A DNA stretch of 64,000 nucleotides from an uncultured Selenomonadales bacterium (GTDB lineage Bacteria > Bacillota > Negativicutes > DSM-1736 > Dendrosporobacteraceae). Below, piece after piece: positions 7,506-16,409 of the stretch. The stretch spans positions 545,030 to 609,029 of the forward strand of contig CAMJML010000001.1 in assembly GCA_946407015.1 (NCBI GenBank), in the 5' to 3' direction. A program made the position numbers and the translations under genes. Each line of letters begins with the position of its first letter. Position 1 is the stretch's first letter. The notes under the pieces were generated by a model, which was not told where the DNA came from, did no database searches, and worked only from the letters and a program-made list of their open reading frames with translations.

Positions 7506-8528
7506 TTGGAAAAGACATTAAAAGAAATCGCCGAACTGGTCGATGGAGAATTATTGGGTGAGGAAGATTTAGTGATTACCGGCGTAACCAATATAGAGGA
7601 AGCCGGCCAGAACGATATTACCTTCGCAGTTCCCCCGCATTTGGAGAAAGCTGTGGCGTCTGAAGCAGCTGCTGTGATCATACCGGATACCATAACGGAA
7701 TTTGCCAAGCCGGCTATTCGTGTGGCCAATCCGCGCATGGCTTTTACAAAGTTGTTAGAGGCTTTTACTCCGCCTATAATGGTTAAACGGGAAATTCACG
7801 CTACTGCTGTACTGGGGCGTAATGTACAACTGGGACAGAATGTAGCGATTATGCCTTATGCCGTTATTGCTGATGATGTGGTTATTGGTGATAACACTGT
7901 GATCTATCCGCATGCTTATATCGGTCAGGGAGCTAAGATTGGTGCGGATGTATTGATTCATGCCAATGTTACAATTCGTGAATATTGCCAGGTGGGTAAC
8001 CGTGTCATCGTCCAGAACGGATCGGTAATTGGCAGTGACGGGTTTGGTTATGTGACGGTTCAGGGACGCCATCATAAAGTTCCGCAGGTTGGGATCGTCG
8101 TAATTGAAGATGATGTTGAAGTCGGGGCCAATGTCGGAATTGACCGGGCGACGACGGGGAGTACCATTGTTAGACAAGGAACTAAGATTGATAATTTCGT
8201 TCATTTGGCTCACAATGTGACTGTTGGAGAAAACTGCCTGTTCGTAGCCTTTACCGGCATTGCGGGTAGTGCTAAAATTGGCAATAATGTCACATTTGCC
8301 GGGCAGTCAGGCAGTGCGGGGCATTTAACCATTGGCGATAATTGTGTCTTTGCAGCCCGTTCGGCCATTATTAGCGATGTTCCATCAGGATCGTTCTATG
8401 CCGGTTTTCCGGCGAGGCCTCATAAAGAATGGCTGCGGGCTGAAGCCTCGCTTCATAAGCTGCCGGACTTATTAAAAAAAGTCCGGGATTTAGAAAAACG
8501 CCTGGCGCAAATGGAAGAGAAAAAATAG
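7506..8528 (+). CDS. lpxD: LpxD, UDP-3-O-acylglucosamine N-acyltransferase
   Basis: Adds the N-linked acyl chain in the third step of lipid A synthesis (cytoplasm, acyl-ACP donor). The start is TTG 7506, because GGGAGG sits 8-14 bases upstream; the longer frame from 7443 runs into the previous gene. Residues 1-100 form the N-terminal uridine-binding domain; from ~100 to ~310 hexapeptide repeats (IGDNTVIYPHAYIGQGAKIG and similar) make a left-handed beta-helix. The catalytic histidine region reads FVHLAHNV, with His233 and His236 matching the conserved pair of the family. A short coiled helix (LLKKVRDLEKRLAQMEEKK) closes the 340-residue protein. Next to skp-like genes, separated from the other lpx genes by 5.5 kb. 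Confidence 0.96.
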   Translation: MEKTLKEIAELVDGELLGEEDLVITGVTNIEEAGQNDITFAVPPHLEKAVASEAAAVIIPDTITEFAKPAIRVANPRMAFTKLLEAFTPPIMVKREIHATAVLGRNVQLGQNVAIMPYAVIADDVVIGDNTVIYPHAYIGQGAKIGADVLIHANVTIREYCQVGNRVIVQNGSVIGSDGFGYVTVQGRHHKVPQVGIVVIEDDVEVGANVGIDRATTGSTIVRQGTKIDNFVHLAHNVTVGENCLFVAFTGIAGSAKIGNNVTFAGQSGSAGHLTIGDNCVFAARSAIISDVPSGSFYAGFPARPHKEWLRAEASLHKLPDLLKKVRDLEKRLAQMEEKK

Positions 8529-8542
8529 TTATCTGAAATAAT

Positions 8543-8643
8543 TTGAACCACAGAGTACGCAGAGGACACAGAGGGGACGATGGTGCGATGATGCATGCAT
8601 TGGAATTTATTATACTCTGTCGCGTGGTGTACTCTGTGGTTAA
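8543..8643. repeat. Dispersed palindromic repeat, copy 2 (ACAGAG subtype)
   Basis: The left arm TTGAACCACAGAGTACGC and the right arm ACTCTGTGGTTAAA pair. The centre differs from other copies (GATGCATGCAT instead of the GCGCGATA palindrome). Between lpxD and the YjbH-like gene. Confidence 0.88.
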
Positions 8644-8772
8644 ACTTGCGCGTAAGCGCTTTTTTTGTTGCAGATATTACCTGCGGGTATAAGCAGGATA
8701 ACGGGATTAGCATGGGGAATAAATACAAGAAACTATGACTATTTTCGACAGTTTTTAGGAGGAAATTTACAC

Positions 8773-9399
8773 ATGAAAAAAATAATGTTGGCAACTGTTT
8801 GTGCCGCTTTTATGGTGGCTGCTCCTGTGGCAGCCGCGCCGTCTGTTAATGGTTCAACTGGCTTGATTAATACACCGTCTGCCGATGTCCTGCGGGAAGG
8901 CCAGTTCTCTTTAGGCTATTATAATACCAGAGAAGGCGGCGTAGGCGTATTTAATACCAATGTTGCTCCCAATCTCGAAATTGGTGTTGCCGGTTTTCGC
9001 TATGATAATCAATCTAATAAAAACTATCTTAACGCCAAGTTTGGGTTATTGCCGGAAACTGTTCTGTCACCAGGTTTGGCTATTGGTGTCGAAGATGCTG
9101 CGGATAAAACTGACCGTTCTTATTATGCTGTGGCTAGTAAAGGGCTTCCCCTTGGCTTTAGAATTCATGCCGGTGTAGGGAGTGGCCGTTATGATGGCTT
9201 TTTCGCCGGTGTTGAAAAAACTATTAATCCGGTCAGTGTTTTAACTGGAAATAGTACTTTTCCGGCGACAACCTTAATTGCTGAGTATGATGGCCGTGAT
9301 ATGAATTATGGTGCCAGAATGTCAATCATTCCTGGACTGAAACTGGATGCCGGTTGGCGCCATGATAAAACTTATGTAGGGATAACCTTTACTAACTAG
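8773..9399 (+). CDS. YjbH-domain outer membrane protein, 208 aa
   Basis: The start is ATG 8773, with AGGAGGAAAT upstream; an earlier frame start at 8665 reaches back to the repeat border. The signal peptide is residues 1-22 (CAAFMVAAPVAAA). Directly after it comes GSTGLINTPSADVLREGQ, the opening signature of the YjbH/DUF940 family, whose members are outer-membrane proteins linked to exopolysaccharide export in Proteobacteria. The rest consists of beta-strand pairs (FSLGYYN, LEIGVAGFRY, FRIHAGVGSG, LKLDAGWRHD), consistent with a small barrel. At 208 residues it is far shorter than E. coli YjbH, so it is a compact family member. It precedes a lipid A acyltransferase gene by 39 bp. The exact role here is unknown. 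Confidence 0.8.
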   Translation: MKKIMLATVCAAFMVAAPVAAAPSVNGSTGLINTPSADVLREGQFSLGYYNTREGGVGVFNTNVAPNLEIGVAGFRYDNQSNKNYLNAKFGLLPETVLSPGLAIGVEDAADKTDRSYYAVASKGLPLGFRIHAGVGSGRYDGFFAGVEKTINPVSVLTGNSTFPATTLIAEYDGRDMNYGARMSIIPGLKLDAGWRHDKTYVGITFTN

Positions 9400-9438
9400 G
9401 GCTCCTGTTGCCAGTTGGGATGCTAGGAGGAGGAATAC

Positions 9439-10302
9439 ATGCTTTATAAAACGATTAAAATACTCAGTTTTATTGTCTGTATTCTACCGCGAACATTGAG
9501 AAGAGTGACAGGCAATGGGTTAGGCCAGTTATGCTGGTTGATGATACCGAAAAAACGCAAAACTATGGCAATTCATAACGTTACTCAAGGGTTAAATGTT
9601 TCTGTAAGTCAGGCTGAGACTATTGTCAGGCTAAGTACCGTCCGCTTTGGGCGTATGTTTTTGGAAGTACTGGCTTTTCCAAGAATAAAAAAAGAGATCA
9701 ATCAACAAATTTATTTTGATGGGAAAGATTATTTGACAGAAGCCTTGGCTCATGGACGGGGGGCAGTTGTAGCTACCTCTCACAGTGGCAATTGGGAACT
9801 GCTGGGAGCGGCGTTAGCGCTTAATGGTTTTCCAATGATTGCTGTGGCCCAAAAACAGACCAATGCTGAGATGGATCGTTTCATTAATGACTACCGTACT
9901 CTAGTTGGGATGCATGTAACCTATAAAACCGGTGTACGTGAAATGGTCAAAATGTTATCTGCTGGAAAAGTCATTGGCATGTTAATGGACCAGGATGCCG
10001 GTAGGGATGGTGTTTTTGTCGACTTCTTTCAGCGCCAGGCTTCGGCTCCCAAGGGACCGGCTTTTTTAGCCCGAATGAAGAATGCACCCATTGTTCCAAC
10101 TTTTATTACCGAAAATACGGATGGTACTCATACTGTGCTTATTCAGAAACCAATTTGGGTCGGGCAGACCGAAGATAAAGAGCACGATATCTTGGTGGCA
10201 ACTCAGCAATTAACGAAAATCATTGAACAACACATTATTTCTCACCCGCAAGAGTGGTTTTGGCTTCATAATCGCTGGAAGTCACGGCCTCAAGAAAACT
10301 GA
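9439..10302 (+). CDS. Lipid A late acyltransferase, LpxL/HtrB family (copy 1), 287 aa
   Basis: Transfers a secondary acyl chain from acyl-ACP to Kdo-lipid A at the inner membrane. An N-terminal hydrophobic helix (residues 5-25) anchors it. The catalytic motif appears as HSGNWELLG (about residues 114-122), the HX4D/E motif of lysophospholipid acyltransferases, and MLMDQDAGRDGVFVDFFQR (about 180-198) is the conserved second block. The C-terminus PQEWFWLHNRWKSRP is typical of the family. The second copy at 26541-27461 shares all motifs. Start ATG 9439 has AGGAGGAG upstream. Which acyl position each copy modifies cannot be read from sequence. Confidence 0.9.
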   Translation: MLYKTIKILSFIVCILPRTLRRVTGNGLGQLCWLMIPKKRKTMAIHNVTQGLNVSVSQAETIVRLSTVRFGRMFLEVLAFPRIKKEINQQIYFDGKDYLTEALAHGRGAVVATSHSGNWELLGAALALNGFPMIAVAQKQTNAEMDRFINDYRTLVGMHVTYKTGVREMVKMLSAGKVIGMLMDQDAGRDGVFVDFFQRQASAPKGPAFLARMKNAPIVPTFITENTDGTHTVLIQKPIWVGQTEDKEHDILVATQQLTKIIEQHIISHPQEWFWLHNRWKSRPQEN

Positions 10303-10312
10303 TGCTGTCCTT

Positions 10313-10347
10313 AAAGAATACTTTGTCACACAAAGTATTCTTTTTTT
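10313..10347 (+). terminator. Strong rho-independent terminator
   Basis: AAAGAATACTTTG (10313-10325) pairs perfectly with CAAAGTATTCTTT (10331-10343) around TCACA, and the T-run continues to 10347. It separates the acyltransferase from the ABC permease gene. Confidence 0.92.
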
Positions 10348-10440
10348 GTCCCTTTTGTGCACTTTGATTCTTTGTGGCAAGAATATACATTGTCATTCGG
10401 AAAAAAGTATATAAAAATACACATAAAAAGTATATACTTA

Positions 10441-10470
10441 TAGACAAAAATATGATAGATGTGCTATAAT
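10441..10470 (+). promoter_or_regulatory. Promoter for the ABC permease gene
   Basis: TAGACA (10441-10446), an 18-base spacer, then an extended -10 TGC-TATAAT (TATAAT at 10465-10470). Transcription would start near 10477, just upstream of the GTG start at 10498. The region before it holds two copies of AAAAGTATATA, the second within the palindrome AGTATATACT. Confidence 0.75.
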
Positions 10471-10497
10471 AGCTCCTTGAGAAAAGGGGTGAAGAAA

Positions 10498-12861
10498 GTG
10501 GGGAAATACTTAGCCAAGTGCAAAAGAATACTGACAAGAAGTATTCTTAAAAATACGTTTAACCGTGACTTGCTGATGCTGCTTATAGTCAGTATCGTAA
10601 TAGGCTCCCTGGTTTCCAGTACCGTTTCTTATAGTGCGAATGCATATTTTTCCAAGACTTTGGCAAGTCTTGTCGGTGACTATGGAGAATATGATATTCT
10701 GATTCAAGTTCGTGAAGAAATGAAAGAAGATTCAGCTATACAAATTCAAAAAATTATTGATGATACTTTTCAAGGCGCAAGGCTAAAAGAGGGACCAACT
10801 CTTACCGGAAAAACCAATTTCTTTATTGCCCTGCCGGATCAATACAAAACGAAACAGACTTATGAGAACTTAGGTAAGATTTTTGGTAGTATTCCCGGCG
10901 GAGCCGGGGCTGGTGTTCTTACTGAGCCACGGCTGACTATTCGTGGTGTTCCGGAAGGCGCCAAAAATATGCTGATGGAAAAAATTACGCAGATGGAGGG
11001 TGTCCGCTTTGTATTCCGTGACGGATCTTCTGTTGGCGTGATTATGACTTCGTTGGACAAAACAGCGGCTGTCAATGCGCAAATCAAAAGCATATTGAAT
11101 TCTTATCAGGTAGTCGAAATTAGTTTCCCTGTTGGTGCGGAGCCTACCAATCCAATCCGCCTTGGCGAAGCTATTGCCAACGATATGCAAACTCAACTGA
11201 AGGCAGAGTTTGCTCAAAATGTTTCCATAGATGGCAAAAATGATAACATGACTTATATGGTAAGTACCATGATGGAATTGAAACGCTTTCTAGTTGCCTA
11301 TGCTTCACAGGTATTTATCAGTCCTGTGGCCGGAATTAAGCTGACAAAAGGCGATACCGTAGTCTTTCAAGGCAGTTCTGCCAATATGCCGACTGTGGGC
11401 AGTTCCCCGGACCGAGGGAATGTCATCGTAGCTGTTACCGGGATCCGCAGTGACGGCGTAGCAGAGGGGACGATTACACAGGGGGATGCAGCGCTGCTGA
11501 GTCATAATCAAGGATACAAGTTGATAAACAATATTATTGGCGATTATGTAGGAACTGCAACTTATCAAAACCCACGTCAACAATTGGGCTCAGCCTTAAC
11601 AGAAACAACCAAACTGGTGGGCCAAATACCGGGCTTTGCCCAGGATTCAAGCAATATGAGCCAAATTGCATTGTCTGCGTTGGATAGTTATGGCAGTAAT
11701 ATTGGTACCATTGAAAAAACCATGCAAAATATGCAAACTGCCGGCAATGCCATTCAGAGTGCTACCAGCGGTTTGGCGAATATTAATACAAGTGCGATAC
11801 AAAACCAATTGGATAGTTCTTCCCGGGCAATGGGAGGGCTTATTAATACCTTGCAAGTGGTGCGGTTGCTCAGCCCTGACGTGAGTTCTTCAATTGATAA
11901 TCTATCGAGTACGCAACGTGGCCTTGATCAGATAAAAACAGGCTTAAATTCATTGGATCATGTCGCAGCCGATGCCCGTCAGGCGAAAAGTACTATTGAC
12001 CAGGTTGTTGCAAATGGCAGTAGTACTCTGGCGTCACTGCGAGAGTTTGATATTGCCGGGGCCAAAAGTAATTTGCTTACTGCTAATGAGCATTTGGCTC
12101 AACTCAAACAATTGGACGTACCGCTTATTACAACCCAACTGACTTATATGGCGGCAGCGGCACCCAACTTGAAGGATGAAGAGATTAGTCGCTCGGTGGC
12201 GGTATTGGATCAATTTATTGACGGACAGGCTATTCCTGGCCAGCGTATACAAATATTGACCACCAGTGCGATTAGCACCGATGCGATAGCCCCTATTGTG
12301 CACAATCAGATTGGCCATGATAATGTTTCGCTGTATTCCAGTGCATTGGGGGTTATTGAACCGAATACACGCAGTGAAGTATATCAGCTATTGAATGAAG
12401 TAAAAGCTGTTTTGGCCGCTATGGCGGCGATTATTGTTACCGTCTTATTCTTGGTGCTTGATCACACTGCGGTTATGACTGTTATTCGTCGCAAGCGTTT
12501 AGTTAATAAGACCAAAGTGCGTGGCTGGCGGGGAATGGCAGTGCGTGTAGCGATTACCTTTACTGCGCCTGAACGCCAATATGGAATGATGGTCGGCGCA
12601 GTGATGTTGACAGCTATCTTCGTGATCAGTGGCGGTGGAATCCCCTATCTTCCTTGGTTTGGCGTACCACTTATTGGTGCAGTGCTTGGTTTGCTTGTGG
12701 CTAACTATGCAGAAAAAATTAGCCCTATCTCCAGTGAGGAAGTCATGGCGGGTGAATCTTTAGGTATGTCTTTTGACGAAATCATGAGGGAGATTGTTGT
12801 GCCAAGCGGCCGTCCTGGGCTGTTGCAGAAACTCAATAGCCGTAAAGTGAAGTTTAGGTAA
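10498..12861 (+). CDS. ABC transporter permease with very large extracytoplasmic domain, 787 aa
   Basis: The start is GTG 10498 (AAAAGGGGTG upstream); the longer frame from 10459 overlaps the promoter. One membrane helix at about residues 20-45 (LLMLLIVSIVIGSLVSS) is followed by ~580 residues outside the membrane, including a Q/S/N-rich helical stretch (about 380-540). Membrane helices return near the end (VLAAMAAIIVTVLFLVLDH; MMVGAVMLTAIFVISGGG; FGVPLIGAVLGLLVANY). The C-terminal cytoplasmic segment AGESLGMSFDEIMREIVVPS resembles the EAA loop of importer permeases that docks on the ATPase. The ATPase gene follows 88 bp downstream. The substrate is unknown; the architecture is not a classic importer or MacB, and a lipid or envelope substrate is only a guess from context. 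Confidence 0.78.
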   Translation: MGKYLAKCKRILTRSILKNTFNRDLLMLLIVSIVIGSLVSSTVSYSANAYFSKTLASLVGDYGEYDILIQVREEMKEDSAIQIQKIIDDTFQGARLKEGPTLTGKTNFFIALPDQYKTKQTYENLGKIFGSIPGGAGAGVLTEPRLTIRGVPEGAKNMLMEKITQMEGVRFVFRDGSSVGVIMTSLDKTAAVNAQIKSILNSYQVVEISFPVGAEPTNPIRLGEAIANDMQTQLKAEFAQNVSIDGKNDNMTYMVSTMMELKRFLVAYASQVFISPVAGIKLTKGDTVVFQGSSANMPTVGSSPDRGNVIVAVTGIRSDGVAEGTITQGDAALLSHNQGYKLINNIIGDYVGTATYQNPRQQLGSALTETTKLVGQIPGFAQDSSNMSQIALSALDSYGSNIGTIEKTMQNMQTAGNAIQSATSGLANINTSAIQNQLDSSSRAMGGLINTLQVVRLLSPDVSSSIDNLSSTQRGLDQIKTGLNSLDHVAADARQAKSTIDQVVANGSSTLASLREFDIAGAKSNLLTANEHLAQLKQLDVPLITTQLTYMAAAAPNLKDEEISRSVAVLDQFIDGQAIPGQRIQILTTSAISTDAIAPIVHNQIGHDNVSLYSSALGVIEPNTRSEVYQLLNEVKAVLAAMAAIIVTVLFLVLDHTAVMTVIRRKRLVNKTKVRGWRGMAVRVAITFTAPERQYGMMVGAVMLTAIFVISGGGIPYLPWFGVPLIGAVLGLLVANYAEKISPISSEEVMAGESLGMSFDEIMREIVVPSGRPGLLQKLNSRKVKFR

Positions 12862-12869
12862 AAAACACT

Positions 12870-12909
12870 TTTAACCGCAAAGTACTCAAAGTACACGAAG
12901 GGGACGCAA
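12870..12909. repeat. Dispersed repeat, left arm only (solo half copy)
   Basis: Begins TTAACCGCAAAGTACTCAAA and continues to GGGGACGCAA. No matching right arm follows before the ATPase gene at 12950. It looks like a half element or a deletion remnant. Confidence 0.8.
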
Positions 12910-12949
12910 TAGGGTTTCTGGAGGCTAAATATTAGAAAGAGGTGATAGA

Positions 12950-13723
12950 ATGCTGAAGATTGATCATCTAACGAAGAAATTTGGCAGTTTAGTGGCTGTA
13001 GATGATTTTAATCTGCAGGTTGGGCGGGGCGAAACCGTGGTGTTGATGGGGCCTTCCGGGTGTGGAAAATCGACAACCATCCGAACCATCAACCGGTTAG
13101 TTGAACCGGACTGCGGCTCTATTCATTTTGCTGGGATTGACATTACCAAGTTATCCGAAGATGAATTGATGGCCACTCGTAAAAAAATTGGTTTCGTATT
13201 TCAGCATTTCAATCTGATTCATCGTTTATCAGCCTTGGATAATGTGATGCTTGGCCTTGTGATGGCTGGAACACCGCCGGAAATTGCCCGCTATAAGGCG
13301 ACAGAAGCTTTGACAAAAGTAGGACTGGAAAATCATCTAACCCATAAACCTGATCAGATGTCAGGTGGTCAGCAGCAACGGGTCGGTATTGCCAGAGCTT
13401 TGGCTTTTGAACCTGAGCTGATGTTGTGGGATGAGCCGACGGCATCCTTGGATCCTATTTTGGTTAGAGAAGTCCTGGTGGTCATGGAAGAATTGGCTAA
13501 ATACCGTTCCAGTACGATGCTGGTTGTTACTCATGAGTTGTCGTTTGCGCTCCACGTAGCAGACCGTATTGTACTGATGAATAAAGGTAAAGTCGTTGAG
13601 GAAGGTATTCCTTCCCAAGTATTTGTAGACCCGCAATCCTCCATTGGTCAGCAATATAAAGAACTCATCGAATACCAAATGAACACTAGTGCCCTTACTC
13701 TCGCGGGTAAACGAATTGCCTAA
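12950..13723 (+). CDS. ABC transporter ATP-binding protein (GlnQ-like), 257 aa
   Basis: A complete ATPase subunit. Walker A is GPSGCGKST (about residues 36-44), the Q-loop is FVFQHFN, the signature motif is MSGGQQQRVGIARAL, Walker B is LMLWDEPTASLD and the switch histidine is in VVTHELSFALH. Overall it resembles polar amino-acid type ATPases (GlnQ/HisP). Its only neighbour that could be a partner is the large permease upstream, whose last residues carry an EAA-like loop, the structure this ATPase class binds. No solute-binding protein gene is nearby. Start ATG 12950 has GAAAGAGGTG upstream. The gene is bracketed by two members of the dispersed repeat family. Confidence 0.9.
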   Translation: MLKIDHLTKKFGSLVAVDDFNLQVGRGETVVLMGPSGCGKSTTIRTINRLVEPDCGSIHFAGIDITKLSEDELMATRKKIGFVFQHFNLIHRLSALDNVMLGLVMAGTPPEIARYKATEALTKVGLENHLTHKPDQMSGGQQQRVGIARALAFEPELMLWDEPTASLDPILVREVLVVMEELAKYRSSTMLVVTHELSFALHVADRIVLMNKGKVVEEGIPSQVFVDPQSSIGQQYKELIEYQMNTSALTLAGKRIA

Positions 13724-13726
13724 TTA

Positions 13727-13899
13727 TTGAACCACAGAGGACACAGAGTACGCAGAGGGTGACGGCGCGATAGCTATCGCGCTAATACCCGCAGATGATT
13801 TATTACTTCAGGCGAGTAAGTAAAAGACAAGATGTAAAGCGCGAATATTATTGCTTAATCCATCAGTTCCCTCTGTGACCTCTGCGTACTCTGTGGTTA
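13727..13899. repeat. Dispersed palindromic repeat, copy with internal extension
   Basis: The left arm TTGAACCACAGAGGACACAG starts at 13727, the central palindrome GCGCGATAGCTATCGCGC follows around 13765-13782, and the right arm ends CTCTGTGGTTAA at 13899. Between centre and right arm is about 80 bases more than in other copies, with a second GCGCGAATATTATTGC-type segment. Fills most of the 272-bp gap before lpxC. Confidence 0.85.
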
Positions 13900-13995
13900 A
13901 TATACCAAATCTTGAAAATTTTGAAAAACGCCCCCTTGCAGGAAGAGCTAATATTTTGTAGAATAAACAAAGGTTATCATGTCAGGAGGATTTTC

Positions 13996-14832
13996 ATGCA
14001 GCACCAAAATACAATTGGCAGGCCGGTAACATACACCGGTATTGGACTTCATTCCGGACGGGATGTTACCATTACCTTAAAACCTGCATCCGTGGATACC
14101 GGAATTGTTTTCGAACGGGTTGATTTACCCGGTTCTCCTCAAGTTGCAGCTAAAGCCAGTAATGTCACTGCTGCGATGCGGGCTACAACGTTAGAATCTG
14201 GAGCCGCTAAGGTTTTTACTGTAGAGCATTTATTGGCCGCTTTTTCGGCCATGCAGGTTGATAATTGCCTGGTAGAAATTGACTCGGTTGAGCCTCCTGT
14301 AGCAGATGGCAGTGCATTGCCGTTCGTCGAATTAATCCAACAAGCCGGTATAAAAGAACAAGATGCAGCCAGAAGGGTTTTAGCAGTCAGTACAGCGCAA
14401 GTGGTGCGGCATTCCGATAAGTTTATTGCTGTTTTGCCATATGACGGTCTAAGAATTACCTTTACCTCGATTAATCCGCATCCCTTACTTGGGGTTCAGT
14501 TCGGTGATTATGAGATTACACCCGAAGTCTTTGTGAAAGAGCTTGCACCAGCTCGAACGATTGGCTTTATGCATGAAGTAGAAGCACTTCAGGCACAAGG
14601 GCTGGCATTGGGCGGTAGTCTCGAGAATGCTGTTGTCTATGATGATAACACGGTACTGACACCGCTGAGGTTTGAAGATGAATTGGTGCGGCATAAAATT
14701 TTAGATGTCATTGGCGATGTTGCTCTCGCCGGATGTGTGAGAGGTCATATTATTGCTGTGAAATCAGGCCATGCGTTAAATACGGCAGTGGCACAAAAAA
14801 TATTAGCCAATACAAGTGATTGTTTAGCATAA
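13996..14832 (+). CDS. lpxC: LpxC, UDP-3-O-acyl-GlcNAc deacetylase
   Basis: Zinc amidase of the committed lipid A step. The start is ATG 13996 (CAGGAGGATTTTC upstream), giving 278 residues; the frame from 13912 overlaps the repeat border. Zinc ligands and catalytic residues are in place: TVEHLLAAF (His78), HKILDVIGD (His233, Asp237) and KSGHALN (His259, the general acid equivalent to E. coli His265). The family opening TYTGIGLHSGRDV is at residues 14-26. It is a stand-alone protein, not fused to FabZ as in some bacteria, but fabZ lies 44 bp downstream. Confidence 0.97.
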   Translation: MQHQNTIGRPVTYTGIGLHSGRDVTITLKPASVDTGIVFERVDLPGSPQVAAKASNVTAAMRATTLESGAAKVFTVEHLLAAFSAMQVDNCLVEIDSVEPPVADGSALPFVELIQQAGIKEQDAARRVLAVSTAQVVRHSDKFIAVLPYDGLRITFTSINPHPLLGVQFGDYEITPEVFVKELAPARTIGFMHEVEALQAQGLALGGSLENAVVYDDNTVLTPLRFEDELVRHKILDVIGDVALAGCVRGHIIAVKSGHALNTAVAQKILANTSDCLA

Positions 14833-14876
14833 TCATCGAGTGATTGTGTAATTTTGCGAGGGAGTTGAATATTATA

Positions 14877-15299
14877 ATGTTATCGGCGACTGAAATACAA
14901 AAAATTATACCTCATCGGTATCCATTTTTATTGGTGGATAGAATCATTGAATTAGAACCCATGAAACGGGCAGTAGGTATTAAAAATGTTACTATTACTG
15001 AGCCTTTCTTTCAGGGGCATTTTCCCGGACAACCGGTTATGCCTGGCGTTTTGATTTTAGAAGCCATGGCTCAAGTTGGCGCGGTAGCAGCACTTTATCC
15101 ACCGGAAAATCGTGGTAAAGTAGCTTTGTTTGCCAGTATCGATCGTGTAAAATTCAGAAAGCCTGTCGTGCCTGGCGATCAACTACAAATGGTGGCAGAG
15201 TTGGTTAAAGTACGTGGTGGAATGGGAAAACTATGGTGTGAAGCTTTTGTTGATGGTCAAGTTGTTGCTGAAGGCGAATTAATGTTTGCTTTATCTTAA
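14877..15299 (+). CDS. fabZ: FabZ, 3-hydroxyacyl-ACP dehydratase
   Basis: Dehydrates 3-hydroxyacyl-ACP for fatty acid synthesis and so competes with LpxA/LpxD for the same acyl donor. Hot-dog fold protein of 140 residues. It starts with [13 protein letters not shown] (residues 10-22) and carries the catalytic pair His48 ([11 protein letters not shown]) and Glu62 (LILEAMAQ). The start is ATG 14877; the GAGGGAG site is rather distant (about 12 bases), so TTG 14868 is an alternative. The order lpxC-fabZ-lpxA is the classic arrangement that couples lipid A and phospholipid supply. Confidence 0.96.
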   Translation: MLSATEIQKIIPHRYPFLLVDRIIELEPMKRAVGIKNVTITEPFFQGHFPGQPVMPGVLILEAMAQVGAVAALYPPENRGKVALFASIDRVKFRKPVVPGDQLQMVAELVKVRGGMGKLWCEAFVDGQVVAEGELMFALS

Positions 15300-15546
15300 C
15301 AAGCTTATTCAGGACCTTTTCCATTTGATGTAAATACGAGTAAAAATAAGAAAAAATGCAAACTAGTTAAAAATGGCTGCAATCGTTAGATATCATGACT
15401 TAAGTCAATAAAAAGGCTGATTTTGGCGAAATATAGGCAGCCGAAATTGGTTTCATCGGTTGGACTATATAAACAATCATGATGATAAAAATGAGCTTTA
15501 TTATTTAGAAGGGCGAGACGCTTGGTCTCGATTAGAAGGAGTTGAT

Positions 15547-16374
15547 ATGCTGATGAAACCGGAAAAGGTTGTAATCGCTTTACGCAAAATCCATGAAACG
15601 GCGGTTGTTCATCCTGGTGCCCGCATCGGCAAAGATGTAGAAATTGGTCCTTATGCGGTCATTGGTGAAAACGTACTCATAGACGATGGAACAAAAATTG
15701 GTGCTCATGCTGTTATTGACGGCTGGACCAGTATCGGAAAAAACTGTGTGATTTACCCCGGTGCCTCGATTGGCTCGGAACCACAAGATTTAAAATTCCG
15801 TGGCGAAAAAAGCTATGTATTTATTGGCGATAATACTAAAATTAGAGAATTTGCCACTGTAAACCGGGCAACCGGTGAAGGTGAGGAAACACGGGTTGGC
15901 TCTAATTGCATGCTGCAGGCATATACTCATGTTGCTCATAATTGTGTAGTAGGTAATCATGTTATTATGTCTAACGCTGCAACTTTAGCCGGTCATGTTG
16001 TGGTTGAAGACAGGGCTGTTATTGGCGGCTTAGCGGGTGTTCATCAATTTGTAAAAATTGGACGCAATGCCATGGTAGGAGGTCTAACCAAAATTGTTCA
16101 AGATGTACCTCCTTATGTCATTGTTGACGGACATCCGGCTAAGGTTTCCGGGCTTAATAGTGTTGGAATGTCTCGAGCCGGTATTAACGCAGCATCTCGC
16201 AGCTTGATTAAAAAAGCTTATAAACTTCTTTATCGTTCTGGTTTAAGTTTAGCTCAAGCCATTGCGATGATTGAGCAAGAGGTTGACTCTTGTGAAGAGG
16301 TTGAGCATTTCCTGCGCTTCCTGCGTAATGCTGAGCGCGGCATTTGCCGGGGTCGTAAGGATGCGAATGCTTAA
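15547..16374 (+). CDS. lpxA: LpxA, UDP-GlcNAc acyltransferase
   Basis: First enzyme of lipid A synthesis: moves 3-hydroxyacyl from ACP to UDP-GlcNAc. The start is ATG 15547 with AAGGAG 6-10 bases upstream, giving 275 residues; an open frame from 15460 has no family match. The family entry motif IHETAVVHPGARIGKDVEIG is at about 15-34. Hexapeptide repeats form the beta-helix, and the catalytic histidine lies in AYTHVAHNCVVG (His128 and His131; the latter matches E. coli His125). The C-terminal helical domain begins near SRAGINAASRSLIKKAYKLL. The 247 bases before it hold no gene or repeat that I can identify. Confidence 0.97.
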   Translation: MLMKPEKVVIALRKIHETAVVHPGARIGKDVEIGPYAVIGENVLIDDGTKIGAHAVIDGWTSIGKNCVIYPGASIGSEPQDLKFRGEKSYVFIGDNTKIREFATVNRATGEGEETRVGSNCMLQAYTHVAHNCVVGNHVIMSNAATLAGHVVVEDRAVIGGLAGVHQFVKIGRNAMVGGLTKIVQDVPPYVIVDGHPAKVSGLNSVGMSRAGINAASRSLIKKAYKLLYRSGLSLAQAIAMIEQEVDSCEEVEHFLRFLRNAERGICRGRKDANA

Positions 16375-16409
16375 TCCCTTTTGATACAGTTTCAAAGGAG
16401 ATCGTGCTG

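Noticed and set aside
8648..8667. GCGC-GTAA-GCGC hairpin plus T-run after lpxD
   Set aside because: Only a 4-bp stem beside the repeat arm; too weak to list as a terminator, though possible.
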